Origin: Microbacterium sp. MYb45
GTDB lineage: Bacteria > Actinomycetota > Actinomycetes > Actinomycetales > Microbacteriaceae
Length of the DNA stretch: 64,000 nucleotides
Assembly (NCBI RefSeq): GCF_002979655.1
Contig: NZ_PCPG01000001.1
Span: 1,116,001 to 1,180,000 of the forward strand
Direction: 5' to 3'
Shown: piece after piece, positions 20,349 to 28,105 of the stretch
Layout: every line of letters begins with the position of its first letter
Position numbering within the stretch: position 1 is the first letter of the stretch
Made by a program: the position numbers and the translations under genes
Notes under the pieces: generated by a model
The model's database searches: none
What the model saw: the letters and a program-made list of their open reading frames with translations, nothing else
What the model was told of the DNA's origin: nothing

Positions 20349-21806
20349 TTAAGCGTTGCCGCCCGAGAGCTTCTCGCGCAGAGCCGCGAGAGCCTCGTCG
20401 TCGGCGAGGGTGCCGGCGCCGGCGACCTCGCTGGTGAAGGACTGGCCTCCGCCGAAGTCCTCTCCGGCTGCGGCCTCGGCCTCGGCCGCCTTGACGACCT
20501 GAGCCTTGTGCGCCTCCCAGCGAGCCTGGGCTGCAGCGTACTCCTGCTCCCATGCCTCGCGCTGGGCGTCGAAGCCTTCCTTCCACGCACCGGTCTCGGC
20601 GTCGAAGCCCTCCGGGTACTTGTACTCGCCGTTCTCGTCGTACTCGGCGAGCATGCCGTAGAGAGCCGGGTCGAACTCGGTGCCGTTGGGGTCGACCGAC
20701 TCGTTGGCCTGCTTCAGCGACAGCGAGATGCGGCGACGCTCGAGGTCGATGTCGATGACCTTGACGAAGACCTCTTCGCCGACCGACACGACCTGCTCGG
20801 CCAGCTCGACGTGCTTGCTGGAGAGCTCGGAGATGTGGACGAGGCCCTCGATGCCGTCTGCGACGCGGACGAACGCACCGAACGGAACGAGCTTGGTGAC
20901 CTTACCCGGCGTGACCTGACCGATCGCGTGGGTGCGGGCGAAGACCTGCCACGGGTCTTCCTGCGTCGCCTTCAGCGACAGGGAGACGCGCTCGCGGTCG
21001 AGGTCGACCTCGAGGATCTCGACGGTGACCTCCTGGCCCACCTCGACGACCTCGGAGGCGTGCTCGATGTGCTTCCAGGACAGCTCGGAGACGTGCACGA
21101 GGCCGTCCACGCCACCCAGGTCGACGAACGCGCCGAAGTTGACGATCGACGACACGACACCCTTGCGGACCTGACCCTTGTGCAGGTTGTTCAGGAACGT
21201 GGTGCGCGACTCCGACTGCGTCTGCTCGAGCAGCGCGCGACGGCTGAGGACGACGTTGTTGCGGTTCTTGTCGAGCTCGAGGATCTTGGCCTCGATCTCC
21301 TGGCCGAGGTACGGCGTGAGGTCGCGGACGCGACGCAGCTCGATGAGCGACGCCGGCAGGAAGCCACGGAGGCCGATGTCGACGATGAGTCCACCCTTGA
21401 CGACCTCGATGACCGTACCGGTGACGACGCCGTCGTTCTCCTTGATCTTCTCGACGTCTCCCCAGGCACGCTCGTACTGTGCGCGCTTCTTGGAGAGGAT
21501 CAGACGGCCTTCCTTGTCCTCCTTCTGGAGAACGAGGGCCTCGACCAGGTCGCCGACAGCGACGACCTCGTTGGGGTCGACGTCGTGCTTGATCGAGAGC
21601 TCGCGCGAGGGGATGACACCCTCGGTCTTGTAGCCGACATCGAGGAGGACCTCATCGCGGTCGATCTTGACGATCGTGCCTTCGATGATGTCGCCGTCGT
21701 TGAAGAACTTCAGGGTCTTCTCGACCGCGGCCAGGAAGTCCTCAGCAGATCCGATGTCGTTGATGGCGACCTGCTTGGTGGCCGGGGCGGTCGTTGCGGT
21801 AGTCAT
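20349..21806 (-). CDS. rpsA: 30S ribosomal protein S1
   Basis: mRNA-binding ribosomal protein with tandem S1 (OB-fold) domains. At 485 residues it is the four-domain actinobacterial form rather than the six-domain E. coli form. Seen: repeated S1 signatures such as GDIIEGTIVKIDRDEVLLDVGYK (first, about 34-56), GTVIEVVKGGLIVDIGLRGFLP, KGVVSSIVNFGAFVDLGGVDGLVHVSELSW and PGKVTKLVPFGAFVRVADGIEGLVHISEL in shorter pieces, then an acidic Gln/Ala-rich tail. I chose ATG 21806, which follows an AAGGA ribosome site at 12 nt; the longer in-frame start adds an unlikely Arg/Ser-rich leader. Confidence 0.96.
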   Translation of the reverse strand: MTTATTAPATKQVAINDIGSAEDFLAAVEKTLKFFNDGDIIEGTIVKIDRDEVLLDVGYKTEGVIPSRELSIKHDVDPNEVVAVGDLVEALVLQKEDKEGRLILSKKRAQYERAWGDVEKIKENDGVVTGTVIEVVKGGLIVDIGLRGFLPASLIELRRVRDLTPYLGQEIEAKILELDKNRNNVVLSRRALLEQTQSESRTTFLNNLHKGQVRKGVVSSIVNFGAFVDLGGVDGLVHVSELSWKHIEHASEVVEVGQEVTVEILEVDLDRERVSLSLKATQEDPWQVFARTHAIGQVTPGKVTKLVPFGAFVRVADGIEGLVHISELSSKHVELAEQVVSVGEEVFVKVIDIDLERRRISLSLKQANESVDPNGTEFDPALYGMLAEYDENGEYKYPEGFDAETGAWKEGFDAQREAWEQEYAAAQARWEAHKAQVVKAAEAEAAAGEDFGGGQSFTSEVAGAGTLADDEALAALREKLSGGNA

Positions 21807-22044
21807 GTAGTGGGTTGTCCTTGTTGAATGGAGACTCGGGCTGAGACTCAACGGCCGCGCACGGCCGACTGCATGCTTCTCAGCGGTTGGATTTTGGTTT
21901 TCTCGCCACGAGGGCATGCGCATGCACGCCACGAGTGACGGTTAAGGCTATCAGAACTTCGGATCCCGGAGGAAGTCGGATTCCGGCGTCGCGAGCTGTG
22001 GATAACTCGAACGGGCAGGCGGCCCTCCGAGTTAGCGTGACCGG
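21807..22044 (-). promoter_or_regulatory. rpsA leader and divergent promoter region (238 bases, no gene)
   Basis: On the minus strand a candidate -10 box TAGCCT lies at 21950-21945, predicting a leader of about 130 nt. The leader holds a self-complementary stretch CGGCCG-TGCG-CGGCCG and an A-rich single-stranded run (GAGAAAACCAAAATCC), and ends with AAGGA before the ATG. S1 is known to bind its own leader in other bacteria, so feedback control is plausible but not shown. On the plus strand the end of this gap carries the -10 box of the lipoprotein gene. Confidence 0.35.
22033..22038 (+). promoter_or_regulatory. Candidate leaderless -10 box for the lipoprotein gene (TAGCGT)
   Basis: TAGCGT ends 6 nt before the GTG at 22045. 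No ribosome site is present, so a leaderless message is predicted. Confidence 0.45.
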
Positions 22045-22584
22045 GTGATCTCCCCGACGCCTTCCTCCCGCTCGTTCGCGCGCGCCGCAGCCTTGACGAG
22101 CGCCCTCCTCCTGCTCGTCGGCTGCGCGCCCGATCCTTCACCCTCACCCACTCCGACGCCCGCCTTCGCCTCGGAAGAAGAGGCCTTCGCCGCCGCCGAG
22201 GCGACGTATCGGGAATTCACTGCTCGACTAAACGAGCTCGATACGGCAGACCCCTCCACGTTCGAGCCACTATTTGACTTGTCGAGCGGGGAGTTCGAAG
22301 CGGCTGACCGCGAGGCCTATTCAGCCATGCACGCGGATGGAATGACGATCCAGGGACAGACAATAGTCACGTCCTTCGTCGGAACGCTCGCAACCGAGCC
22401 GTTCGAAACGGTCACAGCCAACGTGTGCCTCGATGTGAGCGATGTGACGGTCACGGACTCAGAAGGCAATTCGCAAGTAGATCCAGGTCGCCCAGACGTT
22501 TATGCGCTCAACGTTACCTTCGTGCGCGACCATGCACGCCTAACCATCGACTCCGCAAGCAGAACCTCCGAAGTGCAATGTTGA
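22045..22584 (+). CDS. Putative secreted lipoprotein, 179 residues
   Basis: No family recognised. Seen: a signal peptide with lipobox LVGC (Cys27), a Pro/Ser/Thr-rich linker (about 29-40), then a compact region starting EEAFAAAEATYREFTARLNEL that resembles many small actinobacterial lipoproteins with an NTF2-like fold, ending in a lone Cys residue. That fold assignment is only a resemblance. Start is GTG 22045. From about 22200 to 22600 base composition is visibly lower in GC than in the neighbours and includes rare AT-rich codons (cgactaaacgag, actatttgacttg), which hints at recent acquisition. It overlaps the next gene by seven bases. Confidence 0.75.
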   Translation: MISPTPSSRSFARAAALTSALLLLVGCAPDPSPSPTPTPAFASEEEAFAAAEATYREFTARLNELDTADPSTFEPLFDLSSGEFEAADREAYSAMHADGMTIQGQTIVTSFVGTLATEPFETVTANVCLDVSDVTVTDSEGNSQVDPGRPDVYALNVTFVRDHARLTIDSASRTSEVQC

Positions 22585-23348
22585 GGTCAGTGGTTCTAAT
22601 TGCCTTTGCAATCTCGGCCTCTCTGTTGACGACCGCAGCCGACTCTCAGGAGGAATCCCCTCTCGGGAGTGCGGCAATCTCTATGGGAAATTCCAGCTTG
22701 TCTGTCTCCGGTACCGATACCCGATCGCCCCACGACACCTCCCGGTCCCCCAACTCTCCGACCGACCCACGTACGAGTCCCGAGAAACCGAAGCCCTGCA
22801 CAACCGACCCCGTCCGCCAGGCGTCCTGCAACTTCACCGCTGAGCGGGTGACGAACGACGAAGGCCACCCCCTCACCATCACCGACGTCGCACAGTTCGC
22901 TCCTGCACCCGTCACCACCGCCGGGGAGCCGGGCAATGTCGGCATCGCAGGCATGCCCACGAACTTCGTGGCCGCGGCATCCGTGCACACGCGCGCCGGC
23001 ACGCTCTTCGACAGACCGATCAGCGTGCGCTTCACCCCGGTCCGATTCACCTTCGCGTTCGGCGACGGCACCTCGGCCACCTCGAATACGGGCGGCCAGT
23101 CCTGGGCGACGCTGGGTCAGGCGCAGTTCACCCCGACCCCGACAAGCCACTCGTATCGCGAGCGCGGAACGTACTCGGCGCACGTCACCGTCCACTACAC
23201 CGCCGAGGTCGACATCGGCGGTGGGTGGTTCCCGATCGACGGCGAGCTGTCCATCGATGGCCCGGCGCGGCAGATCCGTGTCTACGAAGCAGAGACCGCA
23301 CTGGTCGCTCGCACCTGCGTCGAGCAACCCGGTGCGCCCGGTTGCTGA
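22578..23348 (+). CDS. Secreted PKD-domain-like protein, 256 residues
   Basis: Predicted exported protein of unknown function. Seen: an N-terminal signal peptide (MLRSVVLIAFAISASLL), a low-complexity Ser/Pro/Thr/Asp region (about 25-80), and a C-terminal beta-sandwich-like region whose core VRFTFAFGDGTSAT followed by HSYRERGTYSAHVTVHY matches the PKD fold pattern (FGDG ... H-Y ... GTY). Cysteines at about 78, 87 and near the end (CVEQPGAPGC) may form disulfides. PKD domains usually mediate surface binding. ATG 22578 overlaps the lipoprotein gene, so the two are probably co-expressed and may act together on the cell surface. Confidence 0.8.
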   Translation: MLRSVVLIAFAISASLLTTAADSQEESPLGSAAISMGNSSLSVSGTDTRSPHDTSRSPNSPTDPRTSPEKPKPCTTDPVRQASCNFTAERVTNDEGHPLTITDVAQFAPAPVTTAGEPGNVGIAGMPTNFVAAASVHTRAGTLFDRPISVRFTPVRFTFAFGDGTSATSNTGGQSWATLGQAQFTPTPTSHSYRERGTYSAHVTVHYTAEVDIGGGWFPIDGELSIDGPARQIRVYEAETALVARTCVEQPGAPGC

Positions 23349-23367
23349 CCGCGGGCCGACCGCGCTC

Positions 23368-23373
23368 TACGCT
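23368..23373 (+). promoter_or_regulatory. Candidate leaderless -10 box for the exonuclease gene (TACGCT)
   Basis: TACGCT ends 6 nt before the ATG at 23380, in the 31-base gap after the PKD-like gene. Confidence 0.45.
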
Positions 23374-23379
23374 GAGTCC

Positions 23380-24324
23380 ATGACCCGCGCCGACCGCCTC
23401 ATGCTGCTCGACACCGCCAGCCTCTACTTCCGCGCCTTCTACGGCGTTCCCGACAAAGTGACGGCGCCGGACGGATCGCCCATCAACGCGGCCCGCGGTC
23501 TGCTCGACATCATCGCCAAGCTCGTCACCCTGTATGAGCCGACGCATGTGATCGCGTGCTGGGACGACGACTGGCGCCCGCAGTGGCGCGTCGATCTCAT
23601 CCCGAGCTACAAGACCCATCGCGTCGTCGAGATCGTGGCCAGTGGGCCGGACGTCGAGGAGATCCCCGACCCGCTCGAGGCGCAGATCCCTCTGATCCGC
23701 GAGACGCTCGCCGCCATCGGCATCCCCATCATCGGCGTCGCGGAACACGAGGCCGATGATGTGATCGGCACACTCGCGACCGACGCCACGATGCCGGTCG
23801 ACATCGTCACGGGCGACCGCGACCTGTTCCAGCTCGTCGACGACGCCCGCGACGTGCGCGTCATCTACACCGCGCGCGGCATGAGCAACCTAGAGATCGT
23901 GACCGATGCGACCGTCGTCGCCAAGTACGGGGTCCTCCCGTCTCAGTACGCGGACTTCGCGACCATGCGCGGTGACGCCTCCGACGGGCTCCCTGGCGTC
24001 CCCGGCGTGGGAGAGAAGACAGCGGCGACCCTCCTCCAGACGCACAGTGACCTCACCGGCATCCGCGCCGCGGCGGAAGCCGGCGAGGGGATGAGCGCGG
24101 GAGTCCGCGCGAAGGTCCTGGCGGCTTCGGACTACCTCGAGGTCGCACCCACCGTGGTCGCCGTGGCGACCTCGCTGCCGATCAGCGCCCCCGGCATCCC
24201 GCTCCGCGTCCTCGACCCCGCCGAGGTCGACGCCGCCACCGCTCTCGCCGAGAAGTGGAACCTCGGCGGTTCCATGACGCGGGCGGTCGCAGCCGTGTCG
24301 AAGGCTGCCCTGCAGGCCGACTGA
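23380..24324 (+). CDS. Stand-alone 5'-3' exonuclease (FEN-type)
   Basis: A 314-residue structure-specific 5' nuclease homologous to the N-terminal domain of DNA polymerase I but without the polymerase. Seen: acidic metal-binding motifs LDTASLYFRAFYG, EADDVIGTLA and VTGDRDLFQLV, the helical arch region with SYKTHR, and the H3TH motif GDASDGLPGVPGVGEKTAATLL (split as GDASDGLPGV and GVGEKTAATL). Such proteins process Okazaki fragment flaps or act in repair alongside PolA, and are common in actinobacteria. ATG 23380 is set by the TACGCT box six bases upstream. Confidence 0.93.
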   Translation: MTRADRLMLLDTASLYFRAFYGVPDKVTAPDGSPINAARGLLDIIAKLVTLYEPTHVIACWDDDWRPQWRVDLIPSYKTHRVVEIVASGPDVEEIPDPLEAQIPLIRETLAAIGIPIIGVAEHEADDVIGTLATDATMPVDIVTGDRDLFQLVDDARDVRVIYTARGMSNLEIVTDATVVAKYGVLPSQYADFATMRGDASDGLPGVPGVGEKTAATLLQTHSDLTGIRAAAEAGEGMSAGVRAKVLAASDYLEVAPTVVAVATSLPISAPGIPLRVLDPAEVDAATALAEKWNLGGSMTRAVAAVSKAALQAD

Positions 24325-24342
24325 TCGGCGTGCGGGCCCGAC

Positions 24343-25335
24343 TCACTCGGCCCAGGCGAGCAAACGGGATAGGCCCCAGGTCGTCACGATCCGTGATGCG
24401 GGGATCCCCGCCCGTTCCGCGCGCTCGGCGCCGTGATCCAGCAACGACAGCTGCCCCGGTGCGTGCGCATCCGAATCGATGGAGAACAGGCACCCCGCGT
24501 CGAGCGCGATGGCGATCAGTTCGTCCGGAGGGTCCTGCCGCTCGGGCCGCGAGTTGATCTCCACCGCCACGCCGTTCTCCGCGCAGGCGGCGAAGACGGC
24601 TGCGGCGTCGAACGCCGACGGCGGACGCGTTCCCCGATCGCCCTGCACGAGCCGGCCCGTGCAATGCCCGAGTACATTCACCCGAGGATCCGAGACGGCG
24701 GCGATCATCCGCGCCGTCATCGGCCGTGCGTCCATGCGCAGCTTGGAGTGCACGGAGGCCACGACGATGTCGAGTTCCGCGAGCAGCCCATCCTCCTGGT
24801 CGAGTGTGCCGTCCTCCAGGATGTCCACCTCGATCCCCGCGAGCAAAGTGAATCCGTCGCCGGACTCGGCACGCACCAACGGCATCTGCTCACGAAGGCG
24901 CTCGGCAGACAACCCGCGTGCCACCCGGAGTCGTGGAGAGTGATCCGTGATCGCCTGATACTCGTGTCCCAGCGCCCGCGCGGCCGCGGCCATCACCGGG
25001 ATGGGTGTCGTGCCGTCCGACCAGTCGGTGTGCGCGTGCAGGTCACCGCGCAGCTTGGCACGCAGCGCCGAGACGCGCTCCGGCTCGACGTCGCCGCGCA
25101 ACTCGACGAGATAGTCGGGAATCCGACCCGCCTGCGCCTGACGGATGACCGCGAATGTGGACTCTCCGATGCCCTTTGCCGCACGAAGCCTCGTCGGATC
25201 GGCCTGCACGTCGTCGGGCAGATCCTGCAGAGTCGCCGCGGCCTGGCGGAACGCCTTCGCCCGATACCGCGACGCACGCTCGCGTTCGAGGAGGGAGGCG
25301 ATCTCGAGCAGCGCGTCGACGGGATCCACGATCAC
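24343..25335 (-). CDS. HhH-PHP protein related to the PolX C-terminal region
   Basis: A 330-residue predicted metal-dependent phosphoesterase. Seen: an N-terminal helical part (ALLEIASLLERERASRYRAKAF) and a helix-hairpin-helix segment (LRAAKGIGESTFAVI) like the DNA-binding start of family X polymerases, then a complete PHP domain: DLHAHTDWSDG, AITDHSPRLRVARGL, EVDILEDG, VVASVHS, LGHCTGR, VEINSRP and IDSDAHAP. These match the metal-ligand motifs of bacterial PolX, but the polymerase palm is missing. The GTG at 25335 overlaps the trpD stop by four bases, so the two genes are co-translated. A 3' exonuclease or AP-site-processing role is inferred from PolX. Confidence 0.88.
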   Translation of the reverse strand: MIVDPVDALLEIASLLERERASRYRAKAFRQAAATLQDLPDDVQADPTRLRAAKGIGESTFAVIRQAQAGRIPDYLVELRGDVEPERVSALRAKLRGDLHAHTDWSDGTTPIPVMAAAARALGHEYQAITDHSPRLRVARGLSAERLREQMPLVRAESGDGFTLLAGIEVDILEDGTLDQEDGLLAELDIVVASVHSKLRMDARPMTARMIAAVSDPRVNVLGHCTGRLVQGDRGTRPPSAFDAAAVFAACAENGVAVEINSRPERQDPPDELIAIALDAGCLFSIDSDAHAPGQLSLLDHGAERAERAGIPASRIVTTWGLSRLLAWAE

Positions 25336-26402
25336 TCCTGGGGTGCCGCCAGCTCGCGGCTGACGCCGATCCACTGATCGAGCTTGGCCAGGGCACGACC
25401 GTCGTCGACCGCCGCCGCGGCCTTGTCGTACCCCGCGCGCAACCGCTCCAGGATGGGCCGCTGCACCTGCGTGGCGTCCTGCGAGAGCTCGAAGGCGACG
25501 ATTCCGGCAGCGGCGTTGAGGAGCACGATGTCGCGTACCGCGCCGGTCTCCCCCGCGAGCGTGCGCCGGAGCACCTCGGCGTTGTGCTGCGGTGAGCCGC
25601 CGATCAGGTCGGCGAGATCGGCGATCGGGATGTCGAGGTCGCGGGGGTCGAGGTCGTGCTCGTGGATGTCTCCCCGGGTGACCTCCCAGATACGACTGTG
25701 TCCGGTGGTCGTCAGCTCGTCGAGCCCGTCGTCGCCGCGGAAGACGAGTGCGGTCGCGCCGCGGGTGCGGAACACGCCCGTGATCAGCGGCACCCGTTCG
25801 ATCTGCGCGACACCGACGGCATTGGCTTCGGCACGCGCCGGGTTGCACAGCGGGCCGAGCATGTTGAAGACCGTCGGCACCCCGAGCTCGGCACGCACGG
25901 TGCCTGCGTGCTTGAAGCCCGGGTGGAACGCCCCGGCCCACGCGAACGTGATGCCGGTGCGGTCGAGAATGGATGCCACGTCGGCGGGGTTCAGAGAAAG
26001 CTCCAGGCCGAGCGCTCCGAGCACGTCCGACGATCCGGAGGCGGAGCTGGCCGCACGGTTGCCGTGCTTCACGACGGGCACGCCGGTGGCACCGATGATG
26101 ATCGCCGCGGTCGTGGACACGTTGACCGTACCGACGCGGTCCCCTCCGGTTCCGACGATGTCGAGCACGTCCGGGGAGACCGGCAGCGGCACGGCGGCCT
26201 CGAGGATCGCATCGCGGAACCCGACGATCTCGTCGATCGTCTCGCCCTTCGCACGGAGAGCGACGAGGAAACCGGCGAGCTGCGCCTCGCTCACGCCACC
26301 CTGCATGATCTGACGCATCGCCCACGTGGACTCCCAGACGCTGAGATCGCGGCGCTCCAACAGCGAGGTGAGCACGTCGGGCCAGGTCAACGAATCAGGC
26401 AT
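25332..26402 (-). CDS. trpD: Anthranilate phosphoribosyltransferase
   Basis: Transfers phosphoribose from PRPP to anthranilate, the second step of tryptophan synthesis. It has 356 residues. Seen: an N-terminal helical domain, the PRPP-loop GTGGDRVGTVNVST, KHGNRAASSASGSSDVLGALG with the anthranilate-binding asparagine and arginine, and FAWAGAFHPGFKHAG. I chose ATG 26402, seven bases after a TAGGAT box, over a longer start upstream. It stands apart from other trp genes, next to the respiratory operon, as is usual for actinobacterial trpD. Confidence 0.96.
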   Translation of the reverse strand: MPDSLTWPDVLTSLLERRDLSVWESTWAMRQIMQGGVSEAQLAGFLVALRAKGETIDEIVGFRDAILEAAVPLPVSPDVLDIVGTGGDRVGTVNVSTTAAIIIGATGVPVVKHGNRAASSASGSSDVLGALGLELSLNPADVASILDRTGITFAWAGAFHPGFKHAGTVRAELGVPTVFNMLGPLCNPARAEANAVGVAQIERVPLITGVFRTRGATALVFRGDDGLDELTTTGHSRIWEVTRGDIHEHDLDPRDLDIPIADLADLIGGSPQHNAEVLRRTLAGETGAVRDIVLLNAAAGIVAFELSQDATQVQRPILERLRAGYDKAAAAVDDGRALAKLDQWIGVSRELAAPQE

Positions 26403-26409
26403 GTGTGCG

Positions 26410-26415
26410 ATCCTA
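26410..26415 (-). promoter_or_regulatory. Candidate leaderless -10 box for trpD (TAGGAT)
   Basis: TAGGAT ends 7 nt before the ATG of trpD on the minus strand, in the 192-base divergent gap shared with ctaE. Confidence 0.5.
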
Positions 26416-26511
26416 TCGGCGTGGAGAAAACATGCAGATGCTTCCGCACGCATGCGCACTCCGTGCCCACCCCCTGTTTCCCGCGGATTCACCGGGTATT
26501 CGCAGTGTTTT

Positions 26512-26527
26512 CTTAGGGTCCCCTAAG
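26512..26527. promoter_or_regulatory. 16-bp palindrome upstream of ctaE-qcrCAB
   Basis: CTTAGGG-TC-CCCTAAG is a perfect 7+2+7 inverted repeat lying 68 bases before the ctaE start codon and 110 bases from trpD. It is the only clear symmetric element in this gap. The spacing fits a dimeric regulator of the respiratory operon, but the sequence does not match DtxR, Rex or other consensus sites I know well. Confidence 0.45.
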
Positions 26528-26582
26528 TCCAGGTCCGGCGATTCGAAGGTCGTGGGTGCAAGAATCACGCCCCAGGATCGGC

Positions 26583-26588
26583 CATAAT
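26583..26588 (+). promoter_or_regulatory. Candidate leaderless -10 box for ctaE (CATAAT)
   Basis: CATAAT ends 6 nt before the GTG at 26595. The intervening GGAGGG is too close to the start to work as an ordinary ribosome site. Confidence 0.45.
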
Positions 26589-26594
26589 GGAGGG

Positions 26595-27248
26595 GTGACG
26601 ACCTCAGCGACGTATGCCCCGGCGGCGAGAACGATTAAGCGGCCCAACCCGGTAGCTGTCGGCACCATTGTGTGGCTCGGCAGTGAGGTGATGTTCTTCG
26701 CGGGACTCTTCGCGATCTACTTCACGCTCCGCAGCACCTCCCCGGAGCTGTGGGCAGACCGGACCGAGCTGCTGAACGTCCCGTTCGCCGCAGTGAACAC
26801 TGCAATCCTCGTCCTCTCCTCGTTCACGTGCCAGATGGGCGTGTTCGCGGCAGAAGACCTGCAGCCCTACAAGATCGGCAAGGGGCAGAAGAACGGCGCC
26901 GGACGCCGTCGCCTCTTCGGTTGGGGAATGGTCGAGTGGTTCTTCCTCACCTTCGCCCTCGGCGCGATCTTCGTCTCCGGCCAGGTGTGGGAGTACGCAC
27001 AGCTGGTCGCTGAAGGCATGCCGATCAACGCCGACTCGTACGCCTCCGCCTTCTACCTGACGACCGGCTTCCACGCCCTTCACGTCACGGGCGGCCTCGT
27101 CGCGTTCCTGCTCGTCATCGGACGCGCATACGCCGTCAAGAACTTCCGGCACAAGGAGGCGACCTCCTCGATCGTGGTGTCCTACTACTGGCACTTCGTC
27201 GACGTCGTCTGGATCGTGCTGTTCCTCGTTATCTACTTCCTGAAATAA
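26595..27248 (+). CDS. ctaE: Cytochrome c oxidase subunit III
   Basis: Membrane subunit of the aa3 oxidase, 217 residues with five predicted helices (actinobacterial short form). Seen: the opening [29 protein letters not shown], the glutamate/histidine-rich ends of the helices, and the C-terminal [20 protein letters not shown]. It starts at GTG 26595, six bases from a CATAAT box; longer starts add residues with no family support. It heads ctaE-qcrC-qcrA-qcrB, the standard actinobacterial order, which reflects the obligate bcc-aa3 supercomplex. Confidence 0.96.
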   Translation: MTTSATYAPAARTIKRPNPVAVGTIVWLGSEVMFFAGLFAIYFTLRSTSPELWADRTELLNVPFAAVNTAILVLSSFTCQMGVFAAEDLQPYKIGKGQKNGAGRRRLFGWGMVEWFFLTFALGAIFVSGQVWEYAQLVAEGMPINADSYASAFYLTTGFHALHVTGGLVAFLLVIGRAYAVKNFRHKEATSSIVVSYYWHFVDVVWIVLFLVIYFLK

Positions 27249-27268
27249 GAGCGGAGCTGATCCCCGAG

Positions 27269-28069
27269 ATGGCACGAGAGAAGAAGCGCCGTTCCAGCGG
27301 TCGTCGCAGCCCGTTGGCGGCGGCCGCGCTCATCGGAGCAGGCCTCATGATCACCGGCGCCGTGTACGCCGGTGCGACGGCTGCGTTCGCCGCATCCGAC
27401 ACGCCGACCGCGTCGACGCAGCTGACCGTCGAAGACGGCGAGAAGCTGTTCCAGGCGAACTGCGCCACCTGCCACGGTCTCGACCTGCAGGGAACCGCCA
27501 ACGGCCCCAGCCTGTACGGCGTGGGCGAGCTGGCGACCGAGTTCCAGCTGTCGACCGGTCGCATGCCCCTGCAGATGCAGGGACCGCAGGCGCCGCAGAA
27601 GGCACCGCAGTTCACCGAGGACCAGATCCTCGCGATCTCCTCGTTCGTGCAGTCCGAGGCTCCCGGCCCGACGTTCCCCGCCGACCACATCCTGGACGGA
27701 GAAGGTGACGTCGCGAACGGCGCCGAGCTGTTCCGCGTCAACTGCGCGATGTGCCACAACGTGGCCGCAGCGGGTGGAGCGCTCACCGAGGGCAAGTACG
27801 CACCCGGTCTCCAGGAGACCAGCGCGCTGCACATGTACGCGGCGATGGTCACCGGCCCGCAGAACATGCCGGTCTTCGGCGACATGAACCTGTCCGACGA
27901 GGACAAGCGCGACATCATCTCGGCGCTGCTCTTCCAGCAGCAGTCCGTGCAGATCGGCGGATTCTCGCTCGGTTCGCTCGGACCGGTCTCCGAGGGCCTG
28001 TTCGTCTGGATCTTCGGAATCGGCGCGCTCGTCGCCATCACCGTGTGGATCACGGCGAAGTCCAACTGA
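27269..28069 (+). CDS. qcrC: Diheme cytochrome c subunit of the bc complex
   Basis: Membrane-anchored diheme cytochrome c1-type protein that passes electrons directly from the Rieske/cytochrome b subunits to the oxidase, replacing a soluble cytochrome c. It has 266 residues. Seen: an N-terminal basic segment and helix (about 13-41), heme sites CATCH (65-69) and CAMCH (159-163), axial methionine candidates in GRMPLQMQ and NMPVFGDM, and a C-terminal anchor helix (about 235-260). It is 20 bases from ctaE and 36 bases from qcrA. Confidence 0.97.
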   Translation: MAREKKRRSSGRRSPLAAAALIGAGLMITGAVYAGATAAFAASDTPTASTQLTVEDGEKLFQANCATCHGLDLQGTANGPSLYGVGELATEFQLSTGRMPLQMQGPQAPQKAPQFTEDQILAISSFVQSEAPGPTFPADHILDGEGDVANGAELFRVNCAMCHNVAAAGGALTEGKYAPGLQETSALHMYAAMVTGPQNMPVFGDMNLSDEDKRDIISALLFQQQSVQIGGFSLGSLGPVSEGLFVWIFGIGALVAITVWITAKSN

Positions 28070-28105
28070 CGCTTATTCATCGAAGAGGAACGTACGAGGA
28101 GCACC

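Noticed and set aside
26512..26527. DtxR/IdeR iron box before ctaE
   Set aside because: The TTAGG and CCTAA ends resemble the outer parts of an iron box, but the 19-bp spacing and inner bases of that consensus are missing.
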